From Bryobacterales bacterium (lineage in GTDB: Bacteria; Acidobacteriota; Terriglobia; Bryobacterales; Bryobacteraceae), in assembly GCA_025353235.1 (NCBI GenBank), contig JANXQZ010000985.1:1-7792 (forward strand): DNA of 7,792 bases, in the 5' to 3' direction. A program made the translations under genes and the position numbers. The notes under the pieces are model-generated. The model ran no database searches and was not told the origin of the DNA. It was given only the letters and a program-made list of their open reading frames with translations. This document shows positions 1-5,741 of this stretch, one piece after another. Positions within the stretch are counted from its first letter, which is position 1. Each line of letters begins with the position of its first letter.

Positions 1-249
1 CAGGGACGAATTCACGGCCAGCTTGGTATAGAAATAGGCTAGTATGCCCCCTACGGCTGCGATAAGAACGTACAGCCAGGGAAGCTTGTCAATATCGAAT
101 TTGTTGAGGAAAATGGCTCGAGAAACGGGCTTCAGGATGTAATAGGCGAATAGCACCAGCATTAGGTACAGCGTCATGCAAGTGGTGCGCAGGTATTCGC
201 CTGGGCGCACATCGAACAAACTTCTCCAGAAGTTTCTTAAACGGCTCAT
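1..249 (-). CDS. NTP/NDP exchange transporter-like membrane protein (N-terminal part, runs off the left edge)
   Basis: The reverse strand from the ATG at 249 is open for 83 codons to the window edge, so the C-terminus is missing. After a short basic N-terminus (MSRLRNFWRSLFDVRPGE) there are two hydrophobic segments, about residues 27-42 and 58-74. They are joined by the sequence YYILKPVSRAIFL at about residues 39-51. A hydrophobic helix running into YYILKPV and a charged stretch, after a DVRPGE-type lead-in, is characteristic of the ATP/ADP translocase-like (Npt/Tlc) family within the major facilitator fold. Many free-living Acidobacteriota carry such proteins with unproven substrates. It would sit in the inner membrane. 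No clear Shine-Dalgarno precedes the ATG (upstream bases read TAACCCTTG). It follows the response-regulator gene on the same strand with a 100-nt gap. The family call rests on 83 residues; nucleotide specificity cannot be judged. Confidence 0.75.
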   Translation of the reverse strand, partial: MSRLRNFWRSLFDVRPGEYLRTTCMTLYLMLVLFAYYILKPVSRAIFLNKFDIDKLPWLYVLIAAVGGILAYFYTKLAVNSSL

Positions 250-276
250 CAAGGGTTAGATGCAGGTAAGTACAAG

Positions 277-311
277 GTGTGACACGCCGCTGCAAAGAAG
301 TGTGGGCACAC
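277..311. promoter_or_regulatory. Pair of short palindromes sharing GTGTG half-sites upstream of the transporter gene
   Basis: Two inverted repeats lie in the 100-nt gap between the response-regulator stop and the transporter start. GTGTGACAC (277-285) is symmetric about a central G, and GTGTGGGCACAC (300-311) has 5-bp arms around GG. Their centres are about 24-25 bp apart. They share GTGTG/CACAC half-sites and could bind a dimeric regulator at the transporter promoter. No convincing -35/-10 pair was found next to them, and short palindromes also arise by chance. Confidence 0.3.
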
Positions 312-349
312 CCTGCCAACTATCGTCTACTCTGATGCTGTTTGGGTGG

Positions 350-997
350 TCAGTTCGCGAGCGAAACCATTCCCTTTTCTTTCAGTCCGGAAATCGCCAA
401 ACCGTAGCGGCCGCGCACGCCCGTCTTCTCGAAAATATGCTTGAGGTGAATCTTGACGGTCCCTGGGCGAATGCCCAGCTCCATCGCGATCTCCTTATTT
501 TTGAAGCCCTGCTCCACCAGTTCCAGAACCTGCTGTTCACGCGCAGTCAGATCGGAACGCTCGTAGCGCTCGGACCGAATGGAATCGCGGAACACGGAAT
601 CCTCCATCCAACTGCGTCCCGTGGCAACGGTCCGGAAACAAGCCAGCAACGCTTCCAGGTTTGCGGTCTTTCGAACGATGCCTTTCGCTCCCGATTGCAA
701 AAGCCGAAGCGCTTCCGCTTCCGTCATGGAGACACCCCAGACTACAATTGCGGGCATGGTGGGCAGCAGCCTCATATTGTTCAGCCATTCCAACACGCAG
801 TGCATCCCAAGGCCTTTGTCGATGACCATGATGTCAGGCGTGCGCCGCCGCAACAGCATGGTGGCCAAGTCAAGAGAATCGACCATGTCGCTGAATTCGA
901 GATCTGGACAGGGCCCGAGTAGTCTTTTTAGCCCTTCGGCCGTAATAGGTTGAGTGTCGCAGACCGCAACCGCTGATCGTTTTATCGTTTCCGTCAT
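350..997 (-). CDS. NarL/FixJ-type response regulator with LuxR helix-turn-helix
   Basis: A 215-residue protein of normal length for this family. Residues about 8-122 form a receiver domain, with acidic D14 after strand 1, the candidate phosphoacceptor D60 in MVIDKG, and the conserved lysine K105 in GAKGIV. Residues about 148-205 are a GerE/LuxR-type helix-turn-helix: LTAREQQVLELV, then NKEIAMELGIRPGTVKIHL with the recognition helix. It should be a cytoplasmic DNA-binding regulator of transcription. Two receiver positions are unusual. The usual second acidic residue of the DD pair is T15, and the Thr/Ser after strand 4 appears to be G88 (VVWGVS). Phosphorylation may therefore be altered, although D60 and K105 remain. 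No partner histidine kinase is in the window. The gene diverges from the CpaE-like gene and lies upstream of the transporter gene. The ATG at 997 has no strong Shine-Dalgarno. Confidence 0.92.
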   Translation of the reverse strand: MTETIKRSAVAVCDTQPITAEGLKRLLGPCPDLEFSDMVDSLDLATMLLRRRTPDIMVIDKGLGMHCVLEWLNNMRLLPTMPAIVVWGVSMTEAEALRLLQSGAKGIVRKTANLEALLACFRTVATGRSWMEDSVFRDSIRSERYERSDLTAREQQVLELVEQGFKNKEIAMELGIRPGTVKIHLKHIFEKTGVRGRYGLAISGLKEKGMVSLAN

Positions 998-1082
998 CTA
1001 TTCGCTTGTGAGCGTCCCCTTGTTGAAAAGATCCCTGGCAGGACCATGTGAACCTTATCGGCGACAGCGTTCGAAGTTATAG

Positions 1083-1111
1083 TTGCGAAACGGGCGAAAC
1101 GTTCTCATACT
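1083..1111 (+). promoter_or_regulatory. Candidate promoter of the CpaE-like gene with an internal direct repeat
   Basis: A -35-like TTGCGA (1083-1088) and a -10-like CATACT (1106-1111) are separated by 17 nt, each matching four of six consensus bases. Transcription would start near 1118, ahead of both possible start codons (1147 and 1171). The octamer GCGAAACG occurs twice, at 1085-1092 and 1094-1101, overlapping the -35 box and the spacer with a 9-bp period. This could be an activator or repressor site in the divergent intergenic region. The promoter is a by-eye prediction only. Confidence 0.35.
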
Positions 1112-1170
1112 ATTCCGCACAATGTCGATTCAGAACTTAGGCGTTTGTGACGCCCGAGTACTCGACGGCT

Positions 1171-2379
1171 ATGTCCCAGGTAGAAATCAATAGAATCGGC
1201 GGGCGCTGCAAGGTGCTGTTCATCGGGGTTAAACCCTTTACCAAGCGTGACTTAACTCCGCTGCTTGCACCCTATTTGCCGCTCTCCGCGGCGGTGGAGT
1301 TGCCGGTTGGGGCTTCGCGGGCCGACTTGTCCGCCTTCTGCAAAACGGACCTGCCTAAATTCTGCTTCGTGGAAATCAGCAAAGCGGACGACCCGGCGCT
1401 GGATCTTTTCCCGGAGTTGTTGCGGCACGATCCCAAACTGGGTATCATCGCCCTTTTGCCAGCGGGAAACCCGGACCTCATCCTGCGTTGCCTAAGGCTG
1501 GGCGCAAGCGATTTCCTGATCGCCCCGTTTACCGCTGAGCAAGTCCAGTCCGCCTTGCAGAAGCTAGTCAAACTGTTGCCGGCTCGAACGGCCTCGGCGC
1601 CCGGGAAAATCTATTCCGTCATTCCAGTAAAAGGTGCCTGCGGGGCCACGACACTCGCCTGCGCCCTGGTTTATCAATGGAAACGGCTGGGGTCAAACCG
1701 AGTGCTGCTGGCAGACCTGGACCCGCTGACCGGGGTGGTCGATTTTCTGCTTAAGCTTAAGCCGCAGTTCAGCTTTGCAAATGTCTTGCAGAGGGCTTCC
1801 GATATGGATACCGACCTTTGGAACGGCATGGTGGCGAAGAGGGATGGGGTTGACGTCCTGGTTGCGCCCGAAACCCTGCCCGATGGCGAAGTGGACTTCA
1901 CTGATGCGAGCCCGATCCTCGACTATGCCCGTTATCATTATGATGTTACGATCGCGGACGCCGGGGCGGCGCATGGGGCTTGGACCCTGTCGCAAGCAGC
2001 CCTCAGCGACGAGATTTTGCTGGTTACCACAAACGAGCTTCTCGCGCTGCAGGCGGCTCAGCGCGCTCTGAAGTATCTGGAATCGAATGGGATCGGGCGC
2101 TGGAAGATCCGGCTGATTGTGAACCGGTACGACCGTCAAGTTGGCTTGAGTGAGGATCTAATCGCCAGCGCGATCGGGATGGAAGTGACCCATTTATTAC
2201 CAAGCGACCACGCGGCGATTCAGAAAGCATTGCTCGCCGGCAAACTAATACCTGGATCAAGCAGTTTTGGCAAGAGCGTCGCAGCTCTCGCCGACAAGCT
2301 TGCGGGACGCGTGGCGGCCGTGCGGAAGCCATCGTCGATGGCGGGACTGCTCTCGCTCTTTTCCCGCACTTCAGGATGA
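1171..2379 (+). CDS. CpaE/TadZ-like pilus-assembly-type ATPase with pseudo-receiver domain
   Basis: 402 residues from the ATG at 1171; an in-frame GTG at 1147 would add eight. Numbering below is from the ATG. Residues about 13-135 resemble a receiver fold (CKVLFIGVK, FCFVEISK, LGIIALLP, LGASDFLIAPF). The phosphoacceptor Asp position reads Glu (about E68) and the conserved Lys before Pro is Ala (A118), so it is a pseudo-receiver. Residues about 145-380 form a MinD/ParA-like SIMIBI ATPase. The P-loop KGACGATT (154-161) keeps the deviant-Walker lysine K154 but has Ala159 where the usual GKT lysine sits. The Walker A' strand VLLADLDP (179-186) and a Walker B-like TIADAG (260-265) follow. This architecture is that of CpaE/TadZ, which positions Tad/Flp pilus assembly at the cell pole, and loss of the second P-loop lysine is known in that family. 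No other tad/cpa gene is in the window, so a pilus role is inference. Neither start has a strong ribosome site. Confidence 0.85.
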   Translation: MSQVEINRIGGRCKVLFIGVKPFTKRDLTPLLAPYLPLSAAVELPVGASRADLSAFCKTDLPKFCFVEISKADDPALDLFPELLRHDPKLGIIALLPAGNPDLILRCLRLGASDFLIAPFTAEQVQSALQKLVKLLPARTASAPGKIYSVIPVKGACGATTLACALVYQWKRLGSNRVLLADLDPLTGVVDFLLKLKPQFSFANVLQRASDMDTDLWNGMVAKRDGVDVLVAPETLPDGEVDFTDASPILDYARYHYDVTIADAGAAHGAWTLSQAALSDEILLVTTNELLALQAAQRALKYLESNGIGRWKIRLIVNRYDRQVGLSEDLIASAIGMEVTHLLPSDHAAIQKALLAGKLIPGSSSFGKSVAALADKLAGRVAAVRKPSSMAGLLSLFSRTSG

Positions 2380-2387
2380 TCGCGGGA
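2341..2387 (+). repeat. Three-arm inverted repeat able to form two alternative hairpins
   Basis: GCGGGA occurs at 2341-2346 and again at 2382-2387, with its exact complement TCCCGC between them at 2362-2367. The middle arm can pair with either flank, giving mutually exclusive 6-bp hairpins with loops of about 14-15 nt. One lies inside the CpaE-like reading frame and the other spans its stop codon. No U-run follows, so this is not a standard intrinsic terminator. Confidence 0.35.
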
Positions 2388-2388
2388 T

Positions 2389-2407
2389 GTGCTGCCTGAA
2401 AGGGCAC
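2389..2407 (+). terminator. Weak bulged hairpin just after the CpaE-like gene
   Basis: Ten bases past the stop codon, GTGC (2389-2392) pairs with GCAC (2404-2407) and CCT (2395-2397) pairs with AGG (2401-2403) around a GAA loop, with a two-base TG bulge on the left arm. The following bases (TCAAATGAAG) contain no T-run. It could help to end or protect the upstream transcript, but support for termination is weak. Confidence 0.2.
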
Positions 2408-2439
2408 TCAAATGAAGCTGATATCGCACGATGATCACC

Positions 2440-2473
2440 TTGCGCCATTTCATGATCGTTGAGCTATGCTCAA
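2440..2473 (+). promoter_or_regulatory. Candidate promoter and palindromic operator upstream of the VOC gene
   Basis: A perfect inverted repeat TTGAGC-TAT-GCTCAA occupies 2459-2473. Its centre and right arm contain a -10-like TATGCT (2465-2470), with a -35-like TTGCGC at 2440-2445 and a rather long 19-nt spacer. A palindrome over the -10 would suit a repressor site. The palindrome also argues that this stretch is leader rather than coding, which supports the downstream start chosen for the VOC gene. Confidence 0.35.
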
Positions 2474-2494
2474 ACAGTGAGGAGAGCAGGTGCT

Positions 2495-2500
2495 GCGAGG
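2495..2500 (+). promoter_or_regulatory. Ribosome binding site for the TTG start of the VOC gene
   Basis: GCGAGG ends 8 nt before the TTG at 2509. This, with the signal peptide that begins exactly there, decides the start over the upstream in-frame ATG codons at 2431 and 2452. A stronger GAGGAG at 2479-2484 lies too far upstream of the TTG but 5 nt before a GTG that opens a four-codon frame (2490-2504). Confidence 0.5.
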
Positions 2501-2508
2501 CTGATGTA

Positions 2509-3435
2509 TTGAGAAATCCCCGTTCCATTCCAGTTGCCGCGGTGCTGGCGTTTAGCATCTCCGCTTTCTCGCAGGATCAACCGCCGCAGCTCGCCCACTT
2601 CCATCACGTTCATCTCAATTCGACCGACCCGAAAGCCGCGATCGATTTCTACACCTCTCATTTCGACTCCGAGAAGGCGACCTTCGCGGGGGCAATCCCG
2701 GCAGTACGGACCCAGAAATCGTGGCTCCTGTTCAGCAAGGTGGATGAGCCTCCAAAGTCCGACATCACGTCGGCAGTCTGGCATATTGGCTGGGGCGCGG
2801 AGAACATGAAAGAGGCGTATCAAAAACAGCTCGACAGCGGTGCGAAGTTCGAGACTCCGATTACGGACATCAGCGACATCGGCGGTGGTACCGCCAAGGA
2901 CATTTTTTACTATGCTTACGTCGCAGGGCCGGATGGCCAATTGATCGAGATGAATACAGCTAATCACCATCGCTTTGGCCACATTCATCTGTTGAGCAAA
3001 GATCCGATCGCGGCCGGCGACTGGTATATGAAAGAGTTTGGACTCGTTCGACGCGGGCGAGGCACGCCTTCCCCCGAGCCGCATTTTTACAAAGGCTTCC
3101 AGATAGGGCCTTCCATGTCGCTGACGATGGACAACGTCAACTTCATCATTTTTCCATCCCAGTATGCACCGAAGCAGTGGCCCGACGTGTGGAAGAACCG
3201 CACCGAGTTTGAATCCACGAAAGGACATGTCACGGACCACATTGGCTTCAGTGTGGACAACCTGGAGGAAACAATCGCGCGCTTAAAGAAGGACGGCGTG
3301 AAGGTGACTGACGAGCCCAAATCGATCCTGGGGGGCAAGCTCAAGGTCGCGTTTATTGAAGGACCCGATAGGATTAGAATCGAATTGGTGGAAGAGGCGA
3401 AGCCTGCTGCGCAATCCTCGAGCCCGATTCCGTAG
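2509..3435 (+). CDS. Secreted protein with tandem VOC (glyoxalase/dioxygenase-fold) domains
   Basis: 308 residues from a TTG start. MRNPRSIPVAAVLAFSISAF is a Sec signal peptide, with likely cleavage after AFS (about residue 21), so the product is probably periplasmic or secreted. Two vicinal-oxygen-chelate domains follow. Domain 1 (about 28-150) has possible metal ligands H33 (HHVHL), H92 (WHIGW) and E147 (LIEMN). Domain 2 (about 154-295) has H158 (GHIHLL), H244 (TDHIGFSV) and E292 (RIELVE). Each half thus shows a His-His-Glu set spaced as in extradiol dioxygenases and glyoxalases. The superfamily uses a divalent metal to act on glyoxal adducts, catechols or antibiotics; the substrate here cannot be read from sequence. 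The tail (about 296-308) is short and Ala/Ser/Pro-rich. The gene stands alone between two gaps and is probably its own transcription unit. The reading frame can be extended to an ATG at 2431, but that would bury the signal peptide. Confidence 0.85.
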   Translation: MRNPRSIPVAAVLAFSISAFSQDQPPQLAHFHHVHLNSTDPKAAIDFYTSHFDSEKATFAGAIPAVRTQKSWLLFSKVDEPPKSDITSAVWHIGWGAENMKEAYQKQLDSGAKFETPITDISDIGGGTAKDIFYYAYVAGPDGQLIEMNTANHHRFGHIHLLSKDPIAAGDWYMKEFGLVRRGRGTPSPEPHFYKGFQIGPSMSLTMDNVNFIIFPSQYAPKQWPDVWKNRTEFESTKGHVTDHIGFSVDNLEETIARLKKDGVKVTDEPKSILGGKLKVAFIEGPDRIRIELVEEAKPAAQSSSPIP

Positions 3436-3666
3436 ACGAAGCAGTCGATCTCCAGAGTGTTCCTCGACTTCACCGTTGAGAAGTTCGGCCTCATCCGGGC
3501 CAGATGCAGCTCAAGAACTTAGCAAGGCTGCAAAGACTCTATACTGAGTAGCACGTGCCTCTGTTCCAGCGTCTTTCCTTTTGGTGGTGTCGTACCTTTC
3601 ATCGTTTGGGTTGGCCGATAAGTGGCCGCCAGATCTGTCTCACCTGCGGCAAGACCCACCCCGTGA
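3436..3666. other. Intergenic stretch without a supported gene
   Basis: Between the VOC stop and the DPP III promoter there is no reading frame with a good start and ribosome site. The VOC frame stays open for 28 codons after its TAG, including a protein-like stretch VFLDFTVEKFGLIRA (about 3457-3501). A one-base shift would continue it as MQLKNLARLQRLYTE from the ATG at about 3503. This could be a decayed gene tail, but no family was recognised. A GCACGTGC palindrome sits at 3551-3558, and GGCC-GATAAGT-GGCC lies just upstream of 3630. No T-run terminator is visible. Confidence 0.3.
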
Positions 3667-3694
3667 TTTTCAAGTAAGCGGCCGGGGGTAGACT
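3667..3694 (+). promoter_or_regulatory. Candidate promoter of the DPP III gene
   Basis: A -35-like TTTTCA (3667-3672) and a -10-like TAGACT (3689-3694) are 16 nt apart, each matching four of six consensus bases. Transcription would begin near 3701, leaving a leader of about 30 nt before the ATG at 3731. If so, the in-frame ATG at 3701 would lie at the very 5' end of the message, which also favours the later start. Confidence 0.3.
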
Positions 3695-3721
3695 CCAAGT
3701 ATGAAGTCCGCCCATGGCTTT

Positions 3722-3725
3722 GGAG
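3722..3725 (+). promoter_or_regulatory. Ribosome binding site deciding the DPP III start
   Basis: GGAG lies 5 nt before the ATG at 3731, where a textbook signal peptide begins (MKYSVLLCTLCLTAFS). The in-frame ATG at 3701 lacks such a site and would put ten extra residues before the signal peptide. Confidence 0.65.
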
Positions 3726-3730
3726 CATAC

Positions 3731-5692
3731 ATGAAATACTCCGTCCTTCTTTGCACCCTATGTCTGACCGCCTTTTCCCAGGAAAACCGCGTCCTCGTTG
3801 ATCGAGTTGGCTCTACCGGCTTCCTGCAAATTGAAGCCTCCAGCTTTGAAAAGCTTACGCCCAAGCAGCAAGCTCTCGCCTATTGGCTGAGCCAAGCCGC
3901 CATTGCGATCGACCCCATCATCTACGATCAACTCTCTCGCTTCGGTCTGCGCCAGAAGGCTCTTCTTGAAACGATCGTGGCCAACCCTGACGGGATCGAC
4001 CCAGCCGTTTACGCCAAAGTCGTAGCCTTCACCAAGCTCTTTTGGGCCAACCGAGGCAACCATCACGACAATACGGCGCAGAAGATAATGCCCGAGTTCA
4101 CCTACGATGAGCTTAAAGCTGCCGCTCGCGGGAGGTTCGCTCCCGCGTTTCAAAAGGAAATCGACGAACTCCGGCCCTCTCTCTTCGACCCCGATTTCGA
4201 GCCCATGATGACCGCGAAAAGCCCCAAGGGCGGCAAGGATATCCTCCAGGCCAGTTCGAATAACTTCTACCTGGGTGTCAGCATGGCCGACCTCGGCGGC
4301 TTCAAAGACACGCACCCTCTGAACTCGCGGCTAGTCAAATCGGAGAGCGGCCATTTAGACGAACAGATCTACCGCGCTGGAACTCCCGATGCCGGAATCA
4401 AGCCGGGCCGCTACTCGGAGTTCCTCGCGAAAGCGATCTCCTACCTGCAACAGGCGCAATCCGTCGCAGAGCCGGCCCAAGCCAAGGTGATCGCCGATCT
4501 CATTCGCTTCTACCAGACTGGCGAGCCTCAAGACTGGATCCGCTTCGGCATTGACTGGGTGCAGAACAACGCTACTGTAGACTTCGCCAACGGCTTCATC
4601 GAAGTGTATCGTGACGCTCGGGGCGCCAAGGGAACCGCGCAAAGTTTCGTCAGCATCACCGACGAGCGAGTCACCAGTCTAATGAACAAAATCGCCGACA
4701 ATGCCCAGTACTTCGAGAATCGCGCTCCGTGGGCACCTCAATATCGAAAACAAGGAGTGAAGCCGCCCGTCGCAAAGGCGGTGGAGACCGTAATCGAAAC
4801 CGCGGATTTCCATGTGACGACGACCGGCGACAATCTGCCGAACGAAAATGAGATTCACGAGAAGTACGGAAGCAAGAGTTTCATCTTTACAGGCAGCACG
4901 CGGGCGCTGACTGCGGCGGGCGGCGTTTCTATCGTGAACGAGTTCAGTGCCGGACCTGAGGAGGCTCGCATCTCGACAAAATACGGAGCCGAGGCGGACG
5001 AGCTTCTCACCGCCCTGCACGAGATCATTGGCCATGGATCCGGGAAGCTCAATCCCAAACTCACCTCGGACCCGCAGTCCTACCTCAAAGAATACTTTTC
5101 CACCCTGGAGGAGGCGCGTGCGGATCTGATGGCGCTTTGGAATATTTGGGACCCGAAGCTGAAAGAGCTTGGGCTTATATCCCATCCCGATGTCGCTAAG
5201 GCCATGTACTACTCCGCCGCACTTGCGCCTCTCACGCAACTGCGCCGGATTCCCAAGGGCGACACCATCGAAGAGGATCATCAACGCGACCGCCAATTGA
5301 TCGTGAACTACATCATGGATAAGACCGGCGCCATCGCGCAGGTTGAACGCAACGGCAAGTACTATTTGGAGGTTAAAGACTGCGACAAGATGAGGCAGGG
5401 CGTAGGCATGCTTCTCGCAGAACTGATGAGGATCAAGGCCGAAGGTGATTATGATGCCATTCGCAAGCTGGTGGATAAATACGGGGTGCATTTCGATCCC
5501 AAAGTACGCGATCAAGTGGTAACTCGATTCAACACGCTGAATCTTCCGGCTTACTGGGCGGGGATCAATCCGGAGTTGACGGCGAACATCGATTCCAAAG
5601 GGCAAGCAACCGAGGTCAAGATTTCCTATCCGCGCGATTACGTCAAGCAGCAGCTAGGATATAGCTCGATGTATAACCGCAAGGCGCTTTGA
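3731..5692 (+). CDS. Secreted dipeptidyl-peptidase III (M49 zinc metallopeptidase)
   Basis: 653 residues from the ATG at 3731, close to known bacterial M49 enzymes and shorter than the human one. Residues 1-16 are a Sec signal peptide with likely cleavage at AFS-Q, which predicts a periplasmic or secreted enzyme, whereas the classic eukaryotic DPP III is cytosolic. No lipobox is evident. The diagnostic M49 zinc site is present. LHEIIGHGSGKL contains the six-residue HExxGH motif (H430, E431, H435; two zinc ligands and the catalytic glutamate). EEARAD (460-465) matches the family EECRAE motif, with E461 as the third zinc ligand. Other M49 blocks are visible: DFANGFIEVYRD (about 284-295) and NLPNENEIHEKYGSKS (about 368-383). 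The family removes dipeptides from the N-terminus of oligopeptides, so the likely role is scavenging exogenous peptides. The frame is intact. It is followed after 49 nt by the CBS gene. Confidence 0.93.
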   Translation: MKYSVLLCTLCLTAFSQENRVLVDRVGSTGFLQIEASSFEKLTPKQQALAYWLSQAAIAIDPIIYDQLSRFGLRQKALLETIVANPDGIDPAVYAKVVAFTKLFWANRGNHHDNTAQKIMPEFTYDELKAAARGRFAPAFQKEIDELRPSLFDPDFEPMMTAKSPKGGKDILQASSNNFYLGVSMADLGGFKDTHPLNSRLVKSESGHLDEQIYRAGTPDAGIKPGRYSEFLAKAISYLQQAQSVAEPAQAKVIADLIRFYQTGEPQDWIRFGIDWVQNNATVDFANGFIEVYRDARGAKGTAQSFVSITDERVTSLMNKIADNAQYFENRAPWAPQYRKQGVKPPVAKAVETVIETADFHVTTTGDNLPNENEIHEKYGSKSFIFTGSTRALTAAGGVSIVNEFSAGPEEARISTKYGAEADELLTALHEIIGHGSGKLNPKLTSDPQSYLKEYFSTLEEARADLMALWNIWDPKLKELGLISHPDVAKAMYYSAALAPLTQLRRIPKGDTIEEDHQRDRQLIVNYIMDKTGAIAQVERNGKYYLEVKDCDKMRQGVGMLLAELMRIKAEGDYDAIRKLVDKYGVHFDPKVRDQVVTRFNTLNLPAYWAGINPELTANIDSKGQATEVKISYPRDYVKQQLGYSSMYNRKAL

Positions 5693-5707
5693 TTACCGAA
5701 ACATTCG

Positions 5708-5734
5708 TCTCGCTGGAACGGTCATATTGCGAGA
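5708..5734 (+). promoter_or_regulatory. Inverted repeat overlapping the CBS gene ribosome binding site
   Basis: TCTCGC (5708-5713) is an exact complement of GCGAGA (5729-5734), with a 15-nt loop. The right arm covers the first four bases of the Shine-Dalgarno stretch GAGAGG (5731-5736). In RNA this stem could occlude ribosome binding. A 6-bp stem with so large a loop is weak, so regulation is only a possibility. Confidence 0.25.
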
Positions 5735-5736
5735 GG
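5731..5736 (+). promoter_or_regulatory. Ribosome binding site deciding the CBS gene start
   Basis: GAGAGG lies 5 nt before the ATG at 5742. It selects that ATG over the in-frame TTG at 5727, which lies upstream of the site itself. The resulting N-terminus MNCKELMTPEP is the normal beginning of a CBS domain. Confidence 0.65.
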
Positions 5737-5741
5737 CCAAT

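Noticed and set aside
260..922. Long plus-strand reading frame of 220 codons opposite the response regulator
   Set aside because: It is antisense to a clear receiver plus LuxR-type protein, its translation shows no family motif, and it has no ribosome binding site.
1155..1164. Perfect 10-bp palindrome CGAGTACTCG near the CpaE-like start
   Set aside because: A 10-bp palindrome is expected several times by chance in a window this size, and no partner site is present.
2470..3240. 256-codon minus-strand frame across the VOC gene
   Set aside because: It is a shadow of the VOC gene; the plus strand shows a signal peptide and two metal triads, while the minus translation has no recognisable domain.
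4679..5605. 308-codon minus-strand frame opposite the DPP III gene
   Set aside because: The plus strand carries the diagnostic M49 zinc motifs, and the antisense frame has no motif or ribosome site.
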